DNA from: Neobacillus cucumis
GTDB taxonomy: Bacteria; Bacillota; Bacilli; Bacillales; Cytobacillaceae
Assembly (NCBI RefSeq): GCF_002860255.1
Contig: NZ_PGVE01000069.1
Coordinates: 85,860-149,859 of the forward strand
Direction: 5' to 3'
DNA: 64,000 nucleotides
Each line of letters begins with the position of its first letter. The first letter of the stretch is position 1. Position numbers and translations under genes: made by a program. The notes beneath the pieces were generated by a model. It was not told the DNA's origin and made no database searches. It worked only from the letters and a program-made list of their open reading frames with translations. Shown in pieces: positions 41,929-51,112 of this stretch.

Positions 41929-42912
41929 GTGATTAAAAAATATAAGCATCATGGGTGGTTGATATTCATCTTTCTTTTGTCCTTTCTAGTAAGTGGATGC
42001 AGTTCCGCCGCTTCAGGAGAAAAAACTGCATCAAGTAGTAAGGAATCAAAGGTCATTAATATTGGTTATCAAAAGTTTGGAACCTTAAACATCTTAAAGG
42101 CAAAAGGAACCTTGGATAAAGACCTAAAATCACTTGGATATACAGTGAAATGGACCGAGTTTCCTGGAGGCCCTCAGTTGCTTGAAGCATTAAATGTAGG
42201 AAGTTTGGACTTTGGCCATACAGGAGAAGCGCCGCCTATTTTTGCTCAAGCGGCAGGTGCCCCGCTAGTGTATTATGCGAATGCCACCGCCAATCCAAAG
42301 GGAGAAGCGATTATAGTACCTAAAGATTCACCTATCAAATCACTGCAAGACTTAAAAGGAAAGAAAATTGCGTTAAATAAAGGTTCCAATGTCCATTATT
42401 TATTAGTCAAAGCATTAGAAAAAGCAGGTATTTCATACAGTGATATTAAAACAACCTTCCTGCCTCCTGCAGATGCGCGGGCCGCGTTTGAAAAAGAAGA
42501 CGTAGATGCCTGGGTGATTTGGGATCCATTTTTAGCAGATGCCCAGCTAGCTACGAAGGCAAGGGTCTTAGCAGATGGAGAAGGATTAGTAAGCAACCGC
42601 GAATTTTTCTTAGCTACCAGTAAATTTGCCAAGGAGCATCCTAAAGTATTAGACGTCATTTTTAAAGATTTAGAAAAGACGGATAAATGGGTAGAAGAGA
42701 ATCCAAAAGAAGCGGCCAAATTCCTAGCGCCTCAAATTGGGATGAGTGTAGATGCATTAGAATTAACACTCAATCGAAGAACATATGGATTAGAAAAAAT
42801 GAGTGAACAAACGGCAAAGGATCAGCAACAAATCGCTGATGCATTTTACAAGCTAAAATTAATTCCAGAAGATATAGAAGTACAAGAAGCACTTTTAAAA
42901 ACAAATAATTAA
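41929..42912 (+). CDS. ssuA: Aliphatic sulfonate-binding lipoprotein
   Basis: Binding lipoprotein of 327 aa with lipobox FLVSGC (Cys about residue 24). The mature protein has the SsuA pattern: INIGYQKFGTLNILKAKG, VKWTEFPGGPQLLEALNVGS, FGHTGEAPPIFAQAAG. The start is GTG with GGGAGGAG six bases upstream; an in-frame TTG 93 nt earlier gives an N-terminus unlike a signal peptide. First gene of ssuADCB. Confidence 0.92.
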   Translation: MIKKYKHHGWLIFIFLLSFLVSGCSSAASGEKTASSSKESKVINIGYQKFGTLNILKAKGTLDKDLKSLGYTVKWTEFPGGPQLLEALNVGSLDFGHTGEAPPIFAQAAGAPLVYYANATANPKGEAIIVPKDSPIKSLQDLKGKKIALNKGSNVHYLLVKALEKAGISYSDIKTTFLPPADARAAFEKEDVDAWVIWDPFLADAQLATKARVLADGEGLVSNREFFLATSKFAKEHPKVLDVIFKDLEKTDKWVEENPKEAAKFLAPQIGMSVDALELTLNRRTYGLEKMSEQTAKDQQQIADAFYKLKLIPEDIEVQEALLKTNN

Positions 42913-42929
42913 AAAAGGGGACTTAAAAA

Positions 42930-44069
42930 ATGAACGTATTCTGGTTTATTCCAACACACGGTGATTCAAGATATTTAGGAGTTACAACGGGAGGCAGAGC
43001 AGTTACCTTGCCTTACCTAAAACAGGTGGCTCAGGCAGTTGATGAGTTAGGTTTTACTGGGGCTTTACTTCCAACAGGAAGATCTTGCGAAGATTCATGG
43101 GTGGTAGCTTCGAGTTTAATTTCTGTTACCTCACGAATGAAATTTCTAGTTGCCGTACGGCCTGGTTTAAGTTCTCCATCACAAGCCGCAAGAATGGCAG
43201 CCACGTTTGATCGCCTATCAAATGGCCGGTTATTAATCAATGTGGTAACAGGCGGGGACCCTGTAGAGCTTGCGGGTGATGGTCTTCATTTAAACCATAC
43301 GGAACGTTATGAATTAACGGATGAATTTCTGACAATATGGAGGGATTTGTTAGAAAAAGGAGAGGCCGACTTTTCTGGAAACTATTTAAATATAGATAAT
43401 GGAAAGCTGTTATATCCACCTGTTCAACAACCTTATCCACCTCTTTATTTCGGAGGATCCTCTGAAATTGGGCAAGAAATAGCGGCTAAGCATGTGGATT
43501 ACTACTTAACATGGGGCGAGCCGCCTGCGAAAGTGGCAGAAAAAATAAACGAGGTCAAAAAATTAGCGGCTCATCATGGCAGGACTGTTCGCTTTGGTAT
43601 CCGATTGCATGTCATTGTGAGAGAAACAGAGCAGGAAGCCTGGACTGCAGCGAATGAATTGATTAAATATGTAGATGATGATTTAATTGCCTCCTCTCAA
43701 AAGATCTTTTCTCGGTTTGATTCGGTTGGACAGCAGAGAATGTCGGAATTACACAATGGAAGTAAGGACCAATTAGAAATTAGTCCGAATTTATGGGCAG
43801 GAGTAGGCCTAGTTAGAGGAGGAGCGGGGACAGCTTTGGTAGGAGATCCTGAAACGGTAGCACAAAGAATGAAGGAATATGCTGACCTTGGAATCGAAAC
43901 ATTTATCCTTTCGGGCTATCCACACTTGGAGGAAGCTTACCGTGTATCTGAATTATTATTCCCGCATCTTCCATTAAAAAAGGATGCCCCTCAATCGGAT
44001 TCAACTAGTATCATCAGTCCATTTGGAGAAATTGTTGCAAACAACGAATTGCCGAAAGTCTTAAAGTGA
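42930..44069 (+). CDS. ssuD: FMNH2-dependent alkanesulfonate monooxygenase
   Basis: SsuD of 379 aa, full length. It cleaves C1-C10 alkanesulfonates to aldehyde and sulfite using FMNH2 and O2. Seen: FWFIPTHGDSRYLG at the N-terminus, LLPTGRSCEDSW (conserved Cys and Trp region), SNGRLLINVVTGGDP, and GGAGTALVGDPETVAQRM. Flavin would come from the FMN reductase encoded 2.2 kb downstream. Confidence 0.95.
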   Translation: MNVFWFIPTHGDSRYLGVTTGGRAVTLPYLKQVAQAVDELGFTGALLPTGRSCEDSWVVASSLISVTSRMKFLVAVRPGLSSPSQAARMAATFDRLSNGRLLINVVTGGDPVELAGDGLHLNHTERYELTDEFLTIWRDLLEKGEADFSGNYLNIDNGKLLYPPVQQPYPPLYFGGSSEIGQEIAAKHVDYYLTWGEPPAKVAEKINEVKKLAAHHGRTVRFGIRLHVIVRETEQEAWTAANELIKYVDDDLIASSQKIFSRFDSVGQQRMSELHNGSKDQLEISPNLWAGVGLVRGGAGTALVGDPETVAQRMKEYADLGIETFILSGYPHLEEAYRVSELLFPHLPLKKDAPQSDSTSIISPFGEIVANNELPKVLK

Positions 44070-44082
44070 AAGGTGAATGAAC

Positions 44083-44841
44083 ATGAATAAAAAACAGATT
44101 ATTCCGTGGATTGTCCCCATTTTATTACTTGCTTCCTGGCAACTATCAAGCCAATTTGGGCTATTATCTTCACGTGTGCTGCCAAACCCTGTCGATGTAT
44201 TCAAGTCAGCGGTTGAACTAGCCCGATCGGGTCAACTATTCGAATACATTGGAGCAAGCAGTAAACGAGCCATTTTAGGGTTTATAATCGGTGGGGGAAT
44301 CGGATTTGCTTTAGGGCTGTTAAACGGTTTATCGAGAATTTCAGAAAGTCTGTTGGATAGTTCCTTGCAAATGATTCGGAATATTCCGCATCTTGCATTG
44401 ATTCCCATTGTGATTTTATGGTTCGGAATCGAAGAAGAGGCAAAGCTGTTCCTAGTAGCTTTAGGTACTTTTTTTCCGATTTACTTAAACACCTTTCATG
44501 GAATCCGTTCTATAGACAGGTCTCTTATTGAAATGGGAGATGTGTATGGTCTTAAAGGACTTTCGTTATTTTGGAACATTATTTTACCCGGTGCTCTTCC
44601 TTCCATTTTAGTTGGGGTTCGTTATGCGATTGGTATTACTTGGGTTACACTAATTGTCGCTGAAACGATTGCGTCGAATTCAGGTATAGGGTATATGGCC
44701 ATGAACGCTCGAGAATTTATGAGGCTAGATGTCGTCGTATTAAGTATTATTCTTTATGCACTTCTCGGAAAATTATCAGACTTAATAGCGAAATTAGCTG
44801 AGAAGAGATTTTTAAAATGGAATCCGTCTTATCAAAAATAG
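44083..44841 (+). CDS. ssuC: Aliphatic sulfonate ABC transporter permease
   Basis: SsuC permease of 252 aa with six hydrophobic segments and an EAA-type loop (EMGDVYGLKGLSLFWNIILPGALPSI). AGGTGA lies six bases ahead of the chosen ATG; an ATG two codons earlier is also possible. Seven to thirteen bases after ssuD. Confidence 0.92.
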   Translation: MNKKQIIPWIVPILLLASWQLSSQFGLLSSRVLPNPVDVFKSAVELARSGQLFEYIGASSKRAILGFIIGGGIGFALGLLNGLSRISESLLDSSLQMIRNIPHLALIPIVILWFGIEEEAKLFLVALGTFFPIYLNTFHGIRSIDRSLIEMGDVYGLKGLSLFWNIILPGALPSILVGVRYAIGITWVTLIVAETIASNSGIGYMAMNAREFMRLDVVVLSIILYALLGKLSDLIAKLAEKRFLKWNPSYQK

Positions 44842-44856
44842 GAAGGAGGGTAATCG

Positions 44857-45621
44857 ATGGTTGAAAAAAACATTATATTAGAAATTTCTAACCTAGAAAA
44901 ATCATTTGGCCAACATCATGTACTTCGAAACATTAATCTAAAGGTTCATAAAGGAGAATTTATTGCAATTGTAGGAAAAAGCGGTTGTGGTAAAAGTACA
45001 TTATTACGGTTGCTTGCTGGATTAGAGACGGCTAGTGATGGAAAGATTTATACCGATGGTGAACGTTTTGAGGGGAGAAATCAATTAGCTAAGATTATGT
45101 TTCAGGATGGAAGACTTCTCCCGTGGAAAAGAGTGGTTCAAAACGTTGGTTTGGGTCTAAAAACAGACTGGCGGCAGCGTGCTAAAAAGGTATTGGAACA
45201 AGTTGGATTAGCTGACCGCGCCAATGATTGGCCATATGTGTTATCTGGGGGACAACGGCAGAGAGTAGCCCTAGCACGAGCATTAGTTCATGAGCCAGAA
45301 ATCCTTTTATTAGATGAACCACTCGGGGCCCTGGATGCATTGACGCGGATCGAAATGCATCAGCTCATAGAAGATTTATGGATGGAAAAGAAGTTTACTG
45401 CCGTTTTGGTGACGCATGATGTAGAAGAAGCGGTAGCTCTTGCTAATAGGGTCATATTAATTGAGGATGGGGAAATAGTGATGGACCACTCTATTAAACT
45501 ACCTTATCCTAGGCAGCGAGAACATCCTTTATTTGCTCCAACTGTGAGCCAAATATTGAACCGAATATTGAAAAAAGACAAAATGTCAACTAGTGATTTA
45601 AGACTAACGAAAATTGAGTAG
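44857..45621 (+). CDS. ssuB: Aliphatic sulfonate ABC transporter ATP-binding protein
   Basis: SsuB of 254 aa: Walker A GKSGCGKST, FQDGRLLPWKRVVQNVGLGL (the SsuB Q-loop with its DGRLLPW sequence), signature LSGGQRQRVALARAL, Walker B ILLLDEPLGALD, and HDVEEAVAL. Last gene of ssuADCB. No clear terminator follows, but a new promoter and operator lie just downstream. Confidence 0.94.
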   Translation: MVEKNIILEISNLEKSFGQHHVLRNINLKVHKGEFIAIVGKSGCGKSTLLRLLAGLETASDGKIYTDGERFEGRNQLAKIMFQDGRLLPWKRVVQNVGLGLKTDWRQRAKKVLEQVGLADRANDWPYVLSGGQRQRVALARALVHEPEILLLDEPLGALDALTRIEMHQLIEDLWMEKKFTAVLVTHDVEEAVALANRVILIEDGEIVMDHSIKLPYPRQREHPLFAPTVSQILNRILKKDKMSTSDLRLTKIE

Positions 45622-45643
45622 CAGGTTTCATTTAACCTAAAAC
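45614..45643 (+). promoter_or_regulatory. Candidate promoter of the yezD-ssuE unit
   Basis: TTGAGT, 18-bp spacer, TAAAAC. It overlaps the ssuB stop region and the CymR-like operator. Confidence 0.45.
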
Positions 45644-45664
45644 CAAGTATTCTAATAGGAATTC
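45638..45664 (+). promoter_or_regulatory. CymR-like operator before yezD
   Basis: TAAAAC, CAAGTATTCTA, ATAGGAATTC: the best match in the window to the recalled CymR box (TAAWNC, 11 nt, ATGGGAATTW), with one clear mismatch in the right half. Confidence 0.75.
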
Positions 45665-45700
45665 TCATCTTTGATATTAAGAATGAGAGGGGATAGCTAA

Positions 45701-45877
45701 ATGGCGGTAGTTGATAAAGAAAAAATTGAGTCTATTTTAGCCATGCTAAAAAACTTAGAGTACGGTTCTTTGGTCATAACCATCCATGCTGGTTATATTA
45801 CACAAATTGATCGTACAGAAAAATATAGATTTGCAGCAGAAAATTCGTCAGTAAATAAAAAGTCATCTTCAACATGA
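45701..45877 (+). CDS. yezD: YezD-family protein (DUF2292), 58 aa
   Basis: Short protein beginning MAVVDKEKIESILAMLKNLE and containing LVITIHAGYITQIDRTEKYR, the YezD core. The family is found next to sulfur-assimilation genes in many Bacilli; its molecular role is unknown. GAGAGGGGATAG precedes the ATG, and a CymR-like site lies in its promoter. Too short for routine ORF lists; read directly. Confidence 0.87.
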   Translation: MAVVDKEKIESILAMLKNLEYGSLVITIHAGYITQIDRTEKYRFAAENSSVNKKSSST

Positions 45878-45920
45878 ACTTCAAACACTACATCGAAGGA
45901 TTTTCAGGAGGAGATAAATC

Positions 45921-46267
45921 ATGTCAGAAGGAGTGAAGGGGTCTTTAAAACAAAGTGAATTCCTAAACTTACCTGATTTACCGTTTTTCAATTGGTGCAA
46001 TCAACAATACAAAATAAACAGGGGTGTATATAATACCATCGATCAATGGTTTTATGCCTATGGATTCAAGGAAATTCTTCCACGTCGACACTATCTTTTA
46101 TCATTCTTAAGATTTGCTTTGGATAGAAAACGACAGTATGAACAACAAAAATTTATTCGGTTTGGAAATGGGGACTGACCAAAGAGATTACAGAATTTTT
46201 AACGATAATAGATAAAGAAAGTGAAAAGCCTAGTCCATATTTATATGAAACCTATAAAAGCTTGTGA
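45921..46267 (+). pseudogene. Unrecognised small gene, apparently frameshifted in an A5 run
   Basis: The intact frame from an ATG with AGGAGGAG ahead runs 85 aa to 46178 (begins MSEGVKGSLKQSEFL). In the -1 frame, sense-like coding continues to a stop at 46265-46267 (reads KWGLTKEITEFL then IIDKESEKPSPYLYETYKSL). Adding one A to the A5 run at 46147-46151 fuses them into a 115-aa protein that ends 35 bp before ssuE. I recognise no family. It contains aromatic-rich segments (FFNWCNQQY, IDQWFYAYGF). It may be a sequencing error, a real mutation, or slippage. Confidence 0.6.
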
Positions 46268-46302
46268 ATACAGCGATTCGCTTAAGAAAGGGAGTTTGTA
46301 TG

Positions 46303-46860
46303 ATGAGTAAAATTACAATTATTTCTGGAAGTCCTTCTGAACAAACGAGATTAAATGGAGTGTTCGATGAAGTTGTAAGGCATTTAGAAGGGGTTAATAT
46401 CAACCCTGAAATCATCCATGTTCGAAATCTTCCTGCACAGGATTTAATTCAAGCGAAATTTGATAGTGAAGACATTATTAGAGCCAATAAAAAGGTTGAG
46501 GATTCTAACATAATTGTCATTCTTACACCTGTTTATAAAGCTTCTTTTACTGGGGTTTTAAAAACCTATCTTGATCTATTACCGCAAAATGGTCTTGAAG
46601 GTAAAACCATCTTACCTATTGCAGTTGGAGGAAGCTTTGGACATCTATTAATGATTGATTATGCCTTGAAACCAGTTCTAACTGCTCTTGGAGCAACTCA
46701 TATTTTAAAGGGAGCTTTTATTTTGGATAGTCAAATAAAAAAATTTGAAAATAACCAATATGAAATTGATGAAGAAGCTAAAACTCGGTTAGAAACTTCC
46801 TTGAATTTCTTAAAAGGCTCTTTATCTTCAGAAAAGAATGTGACCAGTTCTATAGTTTAG
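46303..46860 (+). CDS. ssuE: NAD(P)H-dependent FMN reductase
   Basis: Flavodoxin-fold FMN reductase of 185 aa. ITIISGSPSEQTRLNG at the N-terminus binds the FMN phosphate; ILTPVYKASFTGVLKTYLDLLP is typical of SsuE. It supplies FMNH2 to SsuD and probably to the NtaA-family enzyme upstream. AAAGGGAG precedes two adjacent in-frame ATGs (46300 or 46303). Transcribed with yezD and the frameshifted gene. Confidence 0.92.
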   Translation: MSKITIISGSPSEQTRLNGVFDEVVRHLEGVNINPEIIHVRNLPAQDLIQAKFDSEDIIRANKKVEDSNIIVILTPVYKASFTGVLKTYLDLLPQNGLEGKTILPIAVGGSFGHLLMIDYALKPVLTALGATHILKGAFILDSQIKKFENNQYEIDEEAKTRLETSLNFLKGSLSSEKNVTSSIV

Positions 46861-46912
46861 AAAAGTTAGTGAAAAATGTATTTAAGCTAATAAAGAAATT
46901 TGATTTTAGTGT

Positions 46913-46952
46913 GGAGGCGAACTTTTAAAGTTCGCCTCCTTTTATTTTTTAT
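46913..46952 (+). terminator. Terminator of the yezD-ssuE unit
   Basis: GGAGGCGAAC/GTTCGCCTCC stem, loop TTTTAAA, then TTTTATTTTTT. Marks the right end of the organosulfur island. Confidence 0.95.
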
Positions 46953-47055
46953 AGTAGATTAAATCTATAAGAACTAGCATGGTCTTTTTTACTTCTTTAT
47001 CAAAAATATGGGGTGCTGAATTATTTTTCTAAAAGACATGAGGGGAATCAGTAAC

Positions 47056-47925
47056 ATGAATGGAATGATGCTTTTTTTATGTATTATTTGGGGGTTTAAT
47101 TTTGTAATTATGAAAATGGGCAATGACGTGTTCCCACCTGTTTTATTTGCTGCCTATCGTTTTTTGCTTGGGGCCATTGTACTTTTTGGGTTAACTTGGT
47201 TTAAAAAAATCCCTCTTCCGGGTAAAAGGGAACTAAAATGGTATATTTTATGCGGATTTCTGCAGACAACTTATTTTAATATTGCCATCCAAATTTCTTT
47301 AAATTATATAAGCGCAGGGCTTACATCTGTACTAACCTATAGTATGCCATTGTTTCTGTCACTTATGGCTCATTATTTCATTCCTGGGGAGAGATTGACT
47401 GCTGCTAAGACAGGCGGGATCTTGATTGGAATATTGGGTTTGTTTATATCAATGGATATTCATTTTGGAGAAAATATATGGGCTCCGGTTCTTGCGTTAA
47501 GCTCTGCGGTAACATGGGCTCTATCCAGTTTAATTTTCAAAAAAAATTTGCAAGGCTGTGATACAGTTCAATTTACTACATGGCAAATGGGCGCAGGAGC
47601 TATTGGCTTGTTTTTGTATTCTTTTAGTTTTGAACATGACCAGTCACATTGGAGTCTTATGGCTGTAGTATACCTTTTATATTCCGGGATTTTGGCTTCT
47701 GCATTAGCCTTTGTTATATGGTCTTTTCTTCTTTCTAAATTGGAGGCTAGTAAAGCATCCATTTCTTTGTTAATTGTACCTGTAGTTGGTACTCTGTCAG
47801 GGTTCCTATTTCTAAAGGAGAGTTTGAATACTCTTACATTAATAGGAATAATTTTGGTACTTACAGGAGTTTGGCTGGTTAATAATACAGGTTCTGCCCG
47901 TATCTCATTACATAAGCAACAATAG
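47056..47925 (+). CDS. EamA-family (DMT superfamily) transporter
   Basis: Ten-segment membrane protein of 289 aa made of two EamA repeats (IIWGFNFVIMKMG in the first; VLALSSAVTWALSSLIFKKN starting the second). Members export amino acids or metabolites. It lies next to the sulfur island but after its terminator, and nothing ties it to sulfur. GAGGGGA precedes the chosen ATG. Confidence 0.88.
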   Translation: MNGMMLFLCIIWGFNFVIMKMGNDVFPPVLFAAYRFLLGAIVLFGLTWFKKIPLPGKRELKWYILCGFLQTTYFNIAIQISLNYISAGLTSVLTYSMPLFLSLMAHYFIPGERLTAAKTGGILIGILGLFISMDIHFGENIWAPVLALSSAVTWALSSLIFKKNLQGCDTVQFTTWQMGAGAIGLFLYSFSFEHDQSHWSLMAVVYLLYSGILASALAFVIWSFLLSKLEASKASISLLIVPVVGTLSGFLFLKESLNTLTLIGIILVLTGVWLVNNTGSARISLHKQQ

Positions 47926-47985
47926 CCGCTCTAATTTTGGCAGAACAAAAAATGGTTATGCTATTATAAGATGGAGGTGAGAGAC

Positions 47986-48840
47986 TTGATTTATATTGGT
48001 GTAACAGGCTGGGGTGACCATGATAGCCTGTATCCAGGTAAAATCTCCTCAAGAGACAAGCTAAAAGAATATGCCGGACATTTTCCAACCGTAGAGGTGG
48101 ATTCCGCTTTCTATGCCATCCAGCCTACCCGAAATGCTGAAAAATGGGTCAATGATACTCCGGAAGGTTTTCAATTTATTGTCAAAGCTTATCAAGGAAT
48201 GACCGGCCATCAACGGGGAGAAATCCCATTTGATAATATGAAAATGATGTTTCAAGCCTTTAAGGATTCTTTACAACCGTATATTGATAAAAACAAATTA
48301 GCGATGGTTTTATTTCAGTTTCCACCATGGTTTGATTGTAATAGAGAGAATGTGGACTATTTACGATGGTGCAGAGAAATGATGGGGGAGATTCCGTGCG
48401 CTTTAGAGTTTCGGCACCAATCTTGGTTTGCGGCTTCCTTTCGCGAAAAAACACTAGAATTTATGAAATCAGAAAAATGGATTCATAGTATTTGCGATGA
48501 GCCGCAATCAGGGGAAGGCTCTGTACCAACAGTGTTACAGCCCACCACAAAAGAGCAGGTACTCGTTCGATTTCATGGCCGAAATGTGTACGGCTGGCAG
48601 AAGCGTAATGCTGAAAACTGGCGTGAAGTCCGTTATCTCTACCGTTATAACCAACAGGAACTGCAAGAATGGGCGATTCACATCGAAAAGTTGTCCAAAG
48701 AATGTGAACAAGTATACCTTCTATTTAATAATAACTCTGGCGGGGATGCATCCGACAATGCGAAGGAAATGATGAAGCTCCTGGAGATCACCTATGAAGA
48801 TCTCGCACCAAAGCAGCTCGATTTATTTAATGAACTATAA
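47986..48840 (+). CDS. yunF: DUF72 protein YunF
   Basis: DUF72 TIM-barrel-type protein of 284 aa, the YunF length. IYIGVTGWGDHDSLYPG at the start, VEVDSAFYAIQP and EFRHQSWF are family segments. TTG start: GGAGGTGA lies five bases upstream, whereas an in-frame ATG would overlap this site. Function unknown. First of the yunFEDC cluster. Confidence 0.9.
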   Translation: MIYIGVTGWGDHDSLYPGKISSRDKLKEYAGHFPTVEVDSAFYAIQPTRNAEKWVNDTPEGFQFIVKAYQGMTGHQRGEIPFDNMKMMFQAFKDSLQPYIDKNKLAMVLFQFPPWFDCNRENVDYLRWCREMMGEIPCALEFRHQSWFAASFREKTLEFMKSEKWIHSICDEPQSGEGSVPTVLQPTTKEQVLVRFHGRNVYGWQKRNAENWREVRYLYRYNQQELQEWAIHIEKLSKECEQVYLLFNNNSGGDASDNAKEMMKLLEITYEDLAPKQLDLFNEL

Positions 48841-48861
48841 CATTCATAGAAGGTGAAAACA

Positions 48862-49683
48862 TTGGAGTGGATTATTTTAATTTTAATAGGAATCGCGGCT
48901 AGTTCACTTGGGTCGTTAATTGGCATGGGGGGAGGAATTGTCGTCGTTCCTGCTTTGCTTTACTTGGCAACTCTTCCATCCTTCAGCCATCTCACACCAC
49001 AAGTAGTCGTAGGTACCTCGCTGTTTACCATGATATTTACCGGCTTATCATCAACGCTAGCTTATATGAAACATAAAACCGTCGATTATAAAAGCGGATT
49101 TATTTTTCTAATTGGCAGTGGACCAGGAAGTATTCTAGGTGCGTGGGTTACTGATAAAATGGACTTACATTCCTTTAATATCTATTTTGGTACGTTTATT
49201 CTTTTTGTTTCTCTAGTCCTTGTGGTAAAAGATAAACTAAAGCCGCTCCCCTTTCGAAAGGATAAAGGGATTGTCCGCACTTTTACGGATAATAGCGGCA
49301 CCGCCTTTGAATACGGATTTAACCCTATTCTTGGAGTCATGATCGCCTTTATCGTTGGTTTCCTTTCAGGAATATTTGGGATTGGCGGAGGGTCACTCAT
49401 GGTACCGACGATGATTTTATTATTTTTCTTCCCGCCGCATGTGGCCACAGCCACTTCGATGTTTATGATTTTACCCACTTCAATCTTAAGCTCAATCACA
49501 CATATCGCTTTGGGGAATGTGAATTGGCTTTATGCCTTGGCTCTGATACCGGGAGCATGGATTGGTGCAAGAATTGGGGTCTATTTAAATACAAGATTTA
49601 AAAGCAAAACGATTGTACTGATTATCAGAACAATCCTCATCATCGTGGGAGTTCGACTAATTTATCAAGGAATAACAGGGTAG
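48862..49683 (+). CDS. yunE: TauE/SafE-family sulfite exporter-like protein YunE
   Basis: Membrane protein of 273 aa with about eight segments and two internal repeats (GSLIGMGGGIVVVPALLYLA; LSGIFGIGGGSLMVPTMILL), as in TauE/SafE/YfcA proteins. These move sulfur-containing anions or sulfoacetate; YunE's own substrate is unknown. A sulfite-export role would suit a cell that releases sulfite from sulfonates, but that link is inferred. TTG start with AAGGTG six bases ahead. Confidence 0.88.
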   Translation: MEWIILILIGIAASSLGSLIGMGGGIVVVPALLYLATLPSFSHLTPQVVVGTSLFTMIFTGLSSTLAYMKHKTVDYKSGFIFLIGSGPGSILGAWVTDKMDLHSFNIYFGTFILFVSLVLVVKDKLKPLPFRKDKGIVRTFTDNSGTAFEYGFNPILGVMIAFIVGFLSGIFGIGGGSLMVPTMILLFFFPPHVATATSMFMILPTSILSSITHIALGNVNWLYALALIPGAWIGARIGVYLNTRFKSKTIVLIIRTILIIVGVRLIYQGITG

Positions 49684-49692
49684 GATCAAAAA

Positions 49693-51045
49693 ATGGAAAA
49701 AATACATATATTTCATACAAATGATTTTCATAGCCATTTAGAACACTGGCCTCGAATTCAGGGATTTCTGAAGGAACAAAGGGAGTATTATCAGTCAAAG
49801 GGAGATGAAAATTTTTTATTTGATATTGGTGACTTCATTGACCGTTGGCATCCCTATACTGAGGCAACCAAAGGACGAGGGAATATTGAGCTATTAAATC
49901 AATGCGGCTATACAGCTGTTACGATTGGAAATAACGAGGGAGTCAATCTTCCTCATCATGATTTAGACCATCTTTATGATGAGGCTAAATTTGATGTACT
50001 TAACGCAAACCTGTATAAAGCAAATGGTGATTTTCCTGATTGGGTCAAACCGTATAAAATTTATTATACTAATCAAGGAACCCGAATCGGGGTCCTTGGT
50101 CTTACGGCTTATTTTAATCATCTTTACAATCTGTTGGGATGGGAAATCACAGAGCCTATTTCAGAACTTGAGAAATGGTTGGAGCCTCTACGTAAAGAGG
50201 CTGATGTTATCATTTTACTTTCTCATCTAGGAATTACAGACGATGAAAAAATTGCGGCACATTTTCCTGAAATCGATGTAATTTTGGGCGCTCATACCCA
50301 TCATGTTCTTGAAAAAGGGAAGGTAGTGGATCAAACACTCATTGGGGCCGCAGGTAAGTTTGGTCATTTTGTGGGACATATGACCATCCATGTTAATAAA
50401 GAAAAGGTTGTAACCAAGAAAGAAGCGATTCTTTATGACTTTATGGAAATTCCAGCACCTCAAAAGGAAGAAGAGCAAATCAATGACTTTTTAGAAAAAG
50501 GAAAAGAACTCTTAAACCAACAAGTAACCATTCTGCAGGAGCCACTGCTAAGCGACCCTTTTCATGAGACAAATTTTTCAAGGTTACTGTGTAAAGCTTT
50601 AAGAGATTGGTGTCAAACGGATTGTGCCATGATTAATGCAGGTCTTCTTTTAGGATCACTATCAGGGGTTGTCACCATTTATGATTTGCTTCATATCTGT
50701 CCCCACCCTATTAATCCCTGCATAGTGAAAGTGACTGGGGAGGAACTGGAAAAAATCATATTAGAAACAAAAGGGGAAGAATTGCCGTATAGAGAAATAA
50801 AGGGTCTTGGATTTAGAGGTACTGTTCTAGGGGTCTTTGTCTATGAAGGAATTCAATTTGAGAATGATCGAATCTTAATCAATCAAACCGTTTTGGATTA
50901 CGAAAAAACCTATACTTTTGCGCTTCCGGATATGTTTACATTTGGTCATTTTTTCAAAGAGGTTTTGCCGCACAAACATAAAGAATATCTGCTCCCGGAA
51001 TTTTTACGCGATTTATTAAAATGGGAGTTAGAAAATCAGCAATAG
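49693..51045 (+). CDS. yunD: 5'-nucleotidase/UDP-sugar hydrolase-like metallophosphoesterase YunD
   Basis: Protein of 450 aa: N-terminal calcineurin-like phosphoesterase (HTNDFHSHLEHW, GDFIDRW, GNNEGV, LLSHLG, GAHTHHVL carry the dimetal ligands) and a C-terminal 5'-nucleotidase domain. No signal peptide is visible, unlike many UshA-type enzymes, so it is probably cytosolic. Ten nt after yunE; likely one operon. Confidence 0.9.
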   Translation: MEKIHIFHTNDFHSHLEHWPRIQGFLKEQREYYQSKGDENFLFDIGDFIDRWHPYTEATKGRGNIELLNQCGYTAVTIGNNEGVNLPHHDLDHLYDEAKFDVLNANLYKANGDFPDWVKPYKIYYTNQGTRIGVLGLTAYFNHLYNLLGWEITEPISELEKWLEPLRKEADVIILLSHLGITDDEKIAAHFPEIDVILGAHTHHVLEKGKVVDQTLIGAAGKFGHFVGHMTIHVNKEKVVTKKEAILYDFMEIPAPQKEEEQINDFLEKGKELLNQQVTILQEPLLSDPFHETNFSRLLCKALRDWCQTDCAMINAGLLLGSLSGVVTIYDLLHICPHPINPCIVKVTGEELEKIILETKGEELPYREIKGLGFRGTVLGVFVYEGIQFENDRILINQTVLDYEKTYTFALPDMFTFGHFFKEVLPHKHKEYLLPEFLRDLLKWELENQQ

Positions 51046-51112
51046 CCCATAGCCTGTCACCCTTTAATCCTTCAAATCATACAGTGATAGTAAGGAAAGG
51101 AGTGAGGAACCT

